NCBI GenBank assembly: GCA_003136335.1
Contig: PLEA01000642.1
Span: 20,962-29,989, forward strand
Source: Acidobacteriaceae bacterium
GTDB lineage: Bacteria; Acidobacteriota; Terriglobia; Terriglobales; SbA1
Length of the DNA: 9,028 nucleotides
Direction of reading: 5' to 3'
The notes under the pieces were generated by a model that saw nothing but the letters and a program-made list of their open reading frames with translations, was not told the DNA's origin and made no database searches. The translations under genes were made by a program, and so were the position numbers. This document shows, piece by piece, positions 5,691-9,028 of this stretch (the first letter of the stretch is position 1; each line of letters starts with the position of its first letter).

Positions 5691-5766
5691 CCACGAAACT
5701 GCGTGGGTAGGGATCCCTTCGGCTTTGCTCGGGGCAGGCTCTTCGACTGCGCTCAGGATGACAGGC
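5691..5766 (-). repeat. Dispersed Acidobacteria-type repeat between glgA and the lipoprotein gene
   Basis: On the minus strand it begins CCTGTCATCCTGAGC (5764-5750) and contains two copies of the pattern GAGC-5 nt-CGAAG, separated by AGCCTGCCCC. It continues through GGGATCCC and ends in a small hairpin: CCACG (5691-5695) and CGTGG (5702-5706) on the plus strand. I recognise the GTCATCCTGAGC...CGAAG style as a high-copy dispersed repeat in Acidobacteria genomes. Only one copy is in this window, so repeat status rests on recognition. The outer limits are approximate. The element overlaps the 3' end of glgA and supplies its stop codon. Confidence 0.65.
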
Positions 5767-7243
5767 CGACGAGGGATTTTTCGGGCGAAGAGGGAGTCAC
5801 GCGCATTTGCTTTACCCGGTCGTAGACCTTGCCGTATTCGCGAGCGGAGGCGTTCCAGGAGAAATCTTTGTTCATGCCGTTGCGCATGAGCGCCTGCCAC
5901 GACGTTTCATCACGATAGGCCGTCAATGCTTGCTTGATCGTCATCAGGAGCGACTCGCCATTGTATTCGGTGAACTTGAAGCCAGTTCCCTTCCCGGTGC
6001 GAGCATCCCAGGGCTCGATGGTGTCGTCGAGGCCGCCCGTGGCGCGAACGATAGGAACCGTGCCGTATTTCAGGCTGTAAATCTGGTTCAGGCCGCAGGG
6101 TTCGTATCTCGACGGCATCAGGAACATATCGGCGCCGGCTTCGATCTTGTGGGCGATGGCGTTATCGTAGGCGACCTTGACGGCAATCTTCTTGGGGAAC
6201 TGTTTGTTCAGGCGCAGAAACATTTCTTCATACGTCTTGTCGCCGGCGCCGAGAGCGACCACGATCATCTCTTCGCGCGCCAGTCGGTCCGCGATCTGCG
6301 CGATCAGATCGAAACCTTTTTGAGCGGCGAAGCGGGAGACGACTCCGATTACCGGCAGTTTGACATCGGCGGTGGGAATACCGAACGCCGCTAAAAGATC
6401 ATGCTTGCACATCGCCTTGCCAGAAAGATCCTGCGGTGAATATTTCGCGGCGATGAACTTGTCGGTTTGCGGACTCCATTCGTCGTAATCGACTCCGTTG
6501 AGAATTCCGGTCACCGTCGAGGCGCGGTCGCGGAGAACGCCTTCCAATCCGAAGCCGTATTCGGCGGTTTGGATTTCCTGGCTGTACTTTCGGCTGACCG
6601 TGGTAATGAAGTCGGAATAAGTCAACGCGCCCTTCAGGAAGTTTACTTGGCCGAAGAATTCCATCTTCGAGATGGTGAACAGATCCCAGGGCAGCATGAG
6701 CAGCGGAAGCGTGTCGGGCGGGAACAGTCCCTGATAGCCCATGTTGTGGATAGTGAAGACCGTACCAACGTCGCGGAACGCGGGATCCTCGGCGTAGACG
6801 GTGCGAACGAGAACGGGGATCAAGGCAGATTGCCAGTCGTGACAGTGAAAAATCTGCGGGACGCCGAGAATCTTTGAAGCTTCAAGGACAGTGCGGGAAA
6901 ACAAAGCGAAGCGCTCGGCGTTGTCGGGATAATCTCCTGCCGGCGTCCCGTAAAGGGCATCTCGGTCGAAATACGGCGGATATTCGACGAAATAAAAGCG
7001 TACCCCATGCAGACTGCCTCCACTCACAACCGAGGCGAATCGATTCTGGTCATCGAAGGGGATGGTGACGCTGCGAACTTCGGGGACGGGCTCGGTGAGC
7101 TTCGTCTGGCGATAACGCGGCAGGTAAACACTGACCTGATGGCCCAGGGCCGCCAACGCGCGTGGCAGTGCCCCGACCACGTCGGCCAGTCCGCCAGTCT
7201 TGGAAAAAGGAACGCCCTCCGAAGCAGCGAATACGATGTTCAT
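5753..7243 (-). CDS. glgA: Glycogen synthase (ADP-glucose type)
   Basis: 496 aa from the ATG at 7243, close to the ~480 aa usual for bacterial GlgA (GT5, GT-B fold). It transfers glucose from ADP-glucose to the growing alpha-1,4-glucan. Motifs: KTGGLADV (15-22), the N-terminal ADP-glucose-binding loop with Lys15; HCHDWQSAL (133-141); TIHNMGYQG (164-172); NGVDYDEW (249-256); VSRFAAQKGFDLI (302-314); PSRYEPCGLNQ (377-387) with catalytic Glu381; and ATGGLDDTI (401-409). The start is fixed by the family's N-terminus (MNIVFAASEGVPFSKTGG) and by GGAGG 10 nt upstream. The same frame stays open 34 codons further to 7345, but that extension has no family support. The tail after VYDRVKQM (the PSSPEKSLVGLSS end) is not part of the conserved fold, and its last residues are encoded by a dispersed repeat. 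No other glg gene is adjacent. It is divergent from rsmA. Confidence 0.97.
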   Translation of the reverse strand: MNIVFAASEGVPFSKTGGLADVVGALPRALAALGHQVSVYLPRYRQTKLTEPVPEVRSVTIPFDDQNRFASVVSGGSLHGVRFYFVEYPPYFDRDALYGTPAGDYPDNAERFALFSRTVLEASKILGVPQIFHCHDWQSALIPVLVRTVYAEDPAFRDVGTVFTIHNMGYQGLFPPDTLPLLMLPWDLFTISKMEFFGQVNFLKGALTYSDFITTVSRKYSQEIQTAEYGFGLEGVLRDRASTVTGILNGVDYDEWSPQTDKFIAAKYSPQDLSGKAMCKHDLLAAFGIPTADVKLPVIGVVSRFAAQKGFDLIAQIADRLAREEMIVVALGAGDKTYEEMFLRLNKQFPKKIAVKVAYDNAIAHKIEAGADMFLMPSRYEPCGLNQIYSLKYGTVPIVRATGGLDDTIEPWDARTGKGTGFKFTEYNGESLLMTIKQALTAYRDETSWQALMRNGMNKDFSWNASAREYGKVYDRVKQMRVTPSSPEKSLVGLSS

Positions 7244-7265
7244 GAGCGGGGAACCTCCAGAAGCG

Positions 7266-7294
7266 CGGACGTTTTTAGCGGCGCACGCTATGAT
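7266..7294 (+). promoter_or_regulatory. Candidate rsmA promoter
   Basis: CGGACG (7266-7271), 17 nt, then TATGAT (7289-7294; 5 of 6 to TATAAT). The -35 matches TTGACA only at GAC. It would give a leader of about 80 nt before the GTG at 7382. The same CGGAC-N17-TAnnAT layout occurs upstream of dinB. Confidence 0.35.
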
Positions 7295-7306
7295 GAATGT
7301 GTCTCG

Positions 7307-7322
7307 GGACCCCGAGGGGTCC
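7307..7322. promoter_or_regulatory. 16-bp palindrome in the glgA-rsmA divergent region
   Basis: GGACCCC (7307-7313) and GGGGTCC (7316-7322) are perfect inverted arms around GA. It lies just downstream of the rsmA -10 candidate and inside the predicted leader of glgA. It could be a shared operator or a leader hairpin; with a 2-nt centre, only the outer 6 bp could form an RNA stem. Confidence 0.4.
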
Positions 7323-7351
7323 TTCGTTTCCGATGCCAGGACCAACTGGCA

Positions 7352-7380
7352 AGTCTACTTCCCGAGGCAGTGAGGGTCAA
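7352..7380 (-). promoter_or_regulatory. Candidate glgA promoter
   Basis: On the minus strand, TTGACC (7380-7375; 5 of 6 to TTGACA), exactly 17 nt, then TAGACT (7357-7352; 4 of 6 to TATAAT). Transcription would begin near 7345, leaving a leader of about 100 nt containing the GGACCCC/GGGGTCC palindrome. The -35 end touches the rsmA ribosome binding site, so expression of the two genes may interfere. Confidence 0.4.
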
Positions 7381-7381
7381 C

Positions 7382-8245
7382 GTGCCAAAGGTCGCTTCCA
7401 CCCGCCGTCCGCAAACCAAGCCTACATTGGGACAGCATTTTCTGGCCAGCGAGGAGTTCGCGGCCCGCGTGGTCGACGCTTTGGGGGACGTCTCTCAGCA
7501 AACGGTGCTGGAAATTGGCCCGGGACGTGGCATTCTAACGTCGTTGCTCGCCCGGCGTGCGCGCCGTCTGATCGCAGTGGAACTTGATCGCGTGCTCGCG
7601 GCCCAGCTTCGGTTGAAATTCGGGATGTCACGCAATGTGGAAGTCATCGAGGGCGACGTTTTAGCCATCGACTTCGATTCTCTGTTCGGACCGAAACCCG
7701 GGCTTAGTCAACCCGGCATCCAGCTGAAGCCTGAACCGGTGAAGGTGGTGGGTAATCTTCCTTATTACATCACGTCCGACATTTTGCTCCGGTTGTTCGA
7801 GTTTTCGAAGTATTTCGACAGTATTGTAATCATGGTGCAGCGCGAGGTTGCGGACCGCATCGCGGCGGAGCCGGGTGGCCGCGATTACGGAATGCTCTCG
7901 GCCACGGCGCAGTTATATTGTCGCGTGGAAAAGCTGTTCACGCTGCCGCCGCAAGCGTTCGTGCCACCGCCGAAGGTGCACTCGACGGTGCTGCGTTTGA
8001 CCGTTGACCCGCAGCAGGAAAAATTAGGAGTGGCAGGCGACGGGTTCATCGATTTTCTGCGACTTTCGTTCGGGCAAAAGCGCAAGACGCTGTGGAATAA
8101 CTTGAAGTCGAAGTATGAGGGACCAGAGTTGAAGCGTGCTCTCGCCGACGCCAAGGTGAAACCTACGGCTCGTGCCGAGACGCTGAGCCTGGAAGAAAGT
8201 GCGACGATCTTCCGCGCCTTGCGCCGGGCGGAGACCGAGTCTTAG
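7382..8245 (+). CDS. rsmA: 16S rRNA dimethyladenosine transferase
   Basis: 287 aa (KsgA/RsmA). It dimethylates two adjacent adenines in helix 45 near the 3' end of 16S rRNA using S-adenosylmethionine, late in 30S assembly. Motifs: LGQHFL (16-21); SAM-binding EIGPGRGILT (44-53); VELD (66-69), whose Glu67 and Asp69 contact SAM; EGDVL (90-94); catalytic NLPYYI (125-130); VPPPKVHSTV (194-203); and SFGQKRKTLWNN (229-240). A segment at about 100-120 (FGPKPGLSQPGIQLKPEPVK) is longer than in many homologues. The start is chosen as GTG 7382 because GAGGG (7372-7376) lies 5 nt upstream and LGQHF then falls at the usual distance. GTG 7370 is in frame but its spacing is poor. The frame is open back to 7007 across glgA, without support as coding. 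A MEMO-family gene follows after 59 bp, probably cotranscribed. Confidence 0.96.
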   Translation: MPKVASTRRPQTKPTLGQHFLASEEFAARVVDALGDVSQQTVLEIGPGRGILTSLLARRARRLIAVELDRVLAAQLRLKFGMSRNVEVIEGDVLAIDFDSLFGPKPGLSQPGIQLKPEPVKVVGNLPYYITSDILLRLFEFSKYFDSIVIMVQREVADRIAAEPGGRDYGMLSATAQLYCRVEKLFTLPPQAFVPPPKVHSTVLRLTVDPQQEKLGVAGDGFIDFLRLSFGQKRKTLWNNLKSKYEGPELKRALADAKVKPTARAETLSLEESATIFRALRRAETES

Positions 8246-8304
8246 CATTACCTTGTCGGCCCTGTCTTGTCGGCCGGTCGCGGGCAAGAATTCAAGGAGT
8301 GGGT

Positions 8305-9028
8305 ATGGCTCCTACCATCCTACGTCGCTCCGCCGTTGCGGGACGCTTCTATCCTGGCGATCCTGACGACCTGCGCGCCGAAGCGCGCGGCTATCTGTCG
8401 CAGGCGAGCCCTGCGGATCAGGCTCCGCTGCGAGCCTTGGGATGCATTGCGCCCCATGCCGGATATATGTATTCCGGGCATGTGGCGGGCGCGGTCTTTG
8501 CGCGGGTGCAAGTGCCGAGGCGCTGCATTGTGCTATGTCCGAACCATACCGGGATGGGTCGTGCGCTGGCCATCATGAGTGAAGGCGCGTGGCAAACGCC
8601 GCTGGGCGACATCCCCATCGACGCTGAACTCGCGGAAGATATGAAGCGAAGCTTTCCTGCGTTGCAGGAAGACTCCGCGGCGCATCGTGCCGAGCACGCC
8701 GCCGAGGTCGAGCTTCCCTTTCTGTTGCTGCGTCAGTCAGAGCTCAGGTTCGTGCCAATCGCGGTGGGGACAGGACAATTCGAAATACTGGAACAACTCG
8801 GTAAGGCCCTAGCCGATGTCATTGCGGCGCAGAAGGATCCGGTGCTGATCGTCGCTTCGAGCGATATGAATCACTACGAGTCCGACGCAGTGACGCGAGT
8901 GAAAGACCACAAGGCCATCGAGCGCATTCTCACGCTCGATCCGCGTGGGCTTTTCGACGTAGTTAGCCAGCAGAACATCAGCATGTGCGGGTTCGGGCCG
9001 GCGGTGGCGATGCTGACGGCGGCTCGAC
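8305..9028 (+). CDS. amrB: MEMO-family protein, AmmeMemoRadiSam system protein B (3' end outside window)
   Basis: The first 241 codons are present and the frame is open at the right edge. The start ATG at 8305 has AAGGAG (8294-8299) 5 nt upstream. Family motifs: AGRFYPGD (12-19), APHAGYMYSG (49-58), CPNHTG (78-83), TPLGD (98-102), HRAEHAAEVELPF (127-139), ASSDMNHY (184-191) and SMCGFGPA (226-233). Human MEMO1 keeps His49, His81, His192 and Cys244 in a metal-binding pocket like that of LigB-type dioxygenases. The likely equivalents here are His51, His81, His190 and Cys228, all present. In prokaryotes this protein commonly occurs with an AMMECR1-domain protein and a radical SAM enzyme; the combined reaction is not established to my knowledge. 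Those partners, if present, would lie to the right. The 59-bp gap after rsmA contains two CTTGTCGGCC copies (8252-8261, 8266-8275) and no terminator. Confidence 0.93.
   Translation, partial: MAPTILRRSAVAGRFYPGDPDDLRAEARGYLSQASPADQAPLRALGCIAPHAGYMYSGHVAGAVFARVQVPRRCIVLCPNHTGMGRALAIMSEGAWQTPLGDIPIDAELAEDMKRSFPALQEDSAAHRAEHAAEVELPFLLLRQSELRFVPIAVGTGQFEILEQLGKALADVIAAQKDPVLIVASSDMNHYESDAVTRVKDHKAIERILTLDPRGLFDVVSQQNISMCGFGPAVAMLTAAR

Noticed and set aside
5250..5900. 216-codon minus-strand frame across the repeat, with VILSAVEEPAPSKAEG-type sequence
   Set aside because: It is the translated dispersed repeat joined to out-of-frame lipoprotein and glgA sequence. This peptide often turns up as a spurious protein where the repeat occurs.
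7244..7345. 34-codon N-terminal extension of glgA
   Set aside because: GlgA conservation begins exactly at the ATG at 7243, which has GGAGG 10 nt upstream; the extension would cover the promoter region and palindrome.
7007..7381. In-frame 125-codon extension upstream of rsmA
   Set aside because: It runs antisense through the glgA N-terminal coding region, has no RsmA-family similarity, and GTG 7382 has a proper ribosome binding site.
8252..8275. Direct repeat CTTGTCGGCC, 14-nt period, between rsmA and the MEMO gene
   Set aside because: Only two short copies with no symmetry or promoter relation; most likely local slippage duplication.
8267..8578. 103-codon plus-strand frame at the start of the MEMO gene
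   Set aside because: It is out of frame with the MEMO motifs, which read from ATG 8305 with AAGGAG upstream and stay open to the window end.

Overview
The window (9,028 bp, GC-rich genes) looks like a chromosomal segment of an Acidobacteriota member, probably a soil Koribacter/Terriglobia-type lineage. Three things point there: a dispersed repeat with the core GTCATCCTGAGC, which I associate with these genomes; a lipoprotein beta-propeller built on PGSPF repeats; and an M48 peptidase with a Pro/Ala/Gln-rich linker. No database search was possible, so the placement rests on recognition of sequence style. I see no phage, insertion sequence, CRISPR array, rRNA or tRNA.

Layout, left to right. 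(i) 15-1823 (+): an exported M48-type zinc metallopeptidase with an unusual N-terminal half, followed by a hairpin terminator. (ii) 1824-2446: a 623-bp stretch without a long gene and with locally low GC. On the minus strand it holds an overlooked 54-codon gene for a single-span membrane miniprotein, with a Shine-Dalgarno, an upstream palindrome and a perfect TATAAT further up. (iii) 2447-3712 (-): dinB (DNA polymerase IV), divergent from 3802-4317 (+), a four-span membrane protein of unknown role. Both genes lack a Shine-Dalgarno and carry a -10-like box 7-9 nt before the ATG, so both may be leaderless. (iv) 4414-5559 (-): a lipoprotein beta-propeller with its own TATAAT promoter. (v) 5753-7243 (-): glgA (glycogen synthase), whose last residues and stop codon come from a dispersed repeat. 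(vi) 7382-8245 (+): rsmA/ksgA, divergent from glgA and followed 59 bp later by a MEMO-family gene (AmmeMemoRadiSam protein B) that runs off the right end.

The genes do not form one pathway. They are mostly single housekeeping or accessory functions: translesion synthesis, glycogen synthesis, 16S rRNA dimethylation and envelope proteolysis. rsmA and the MEMO gene are the only pair likely to be cotranscribed. I found no convincing new multi-gene system. The best leads are the 54-aa membrane miniprotein and its leader, the leaderless divergent promoter pair at dinB, and the M48 protein's uncharacterised N-terminal domain.
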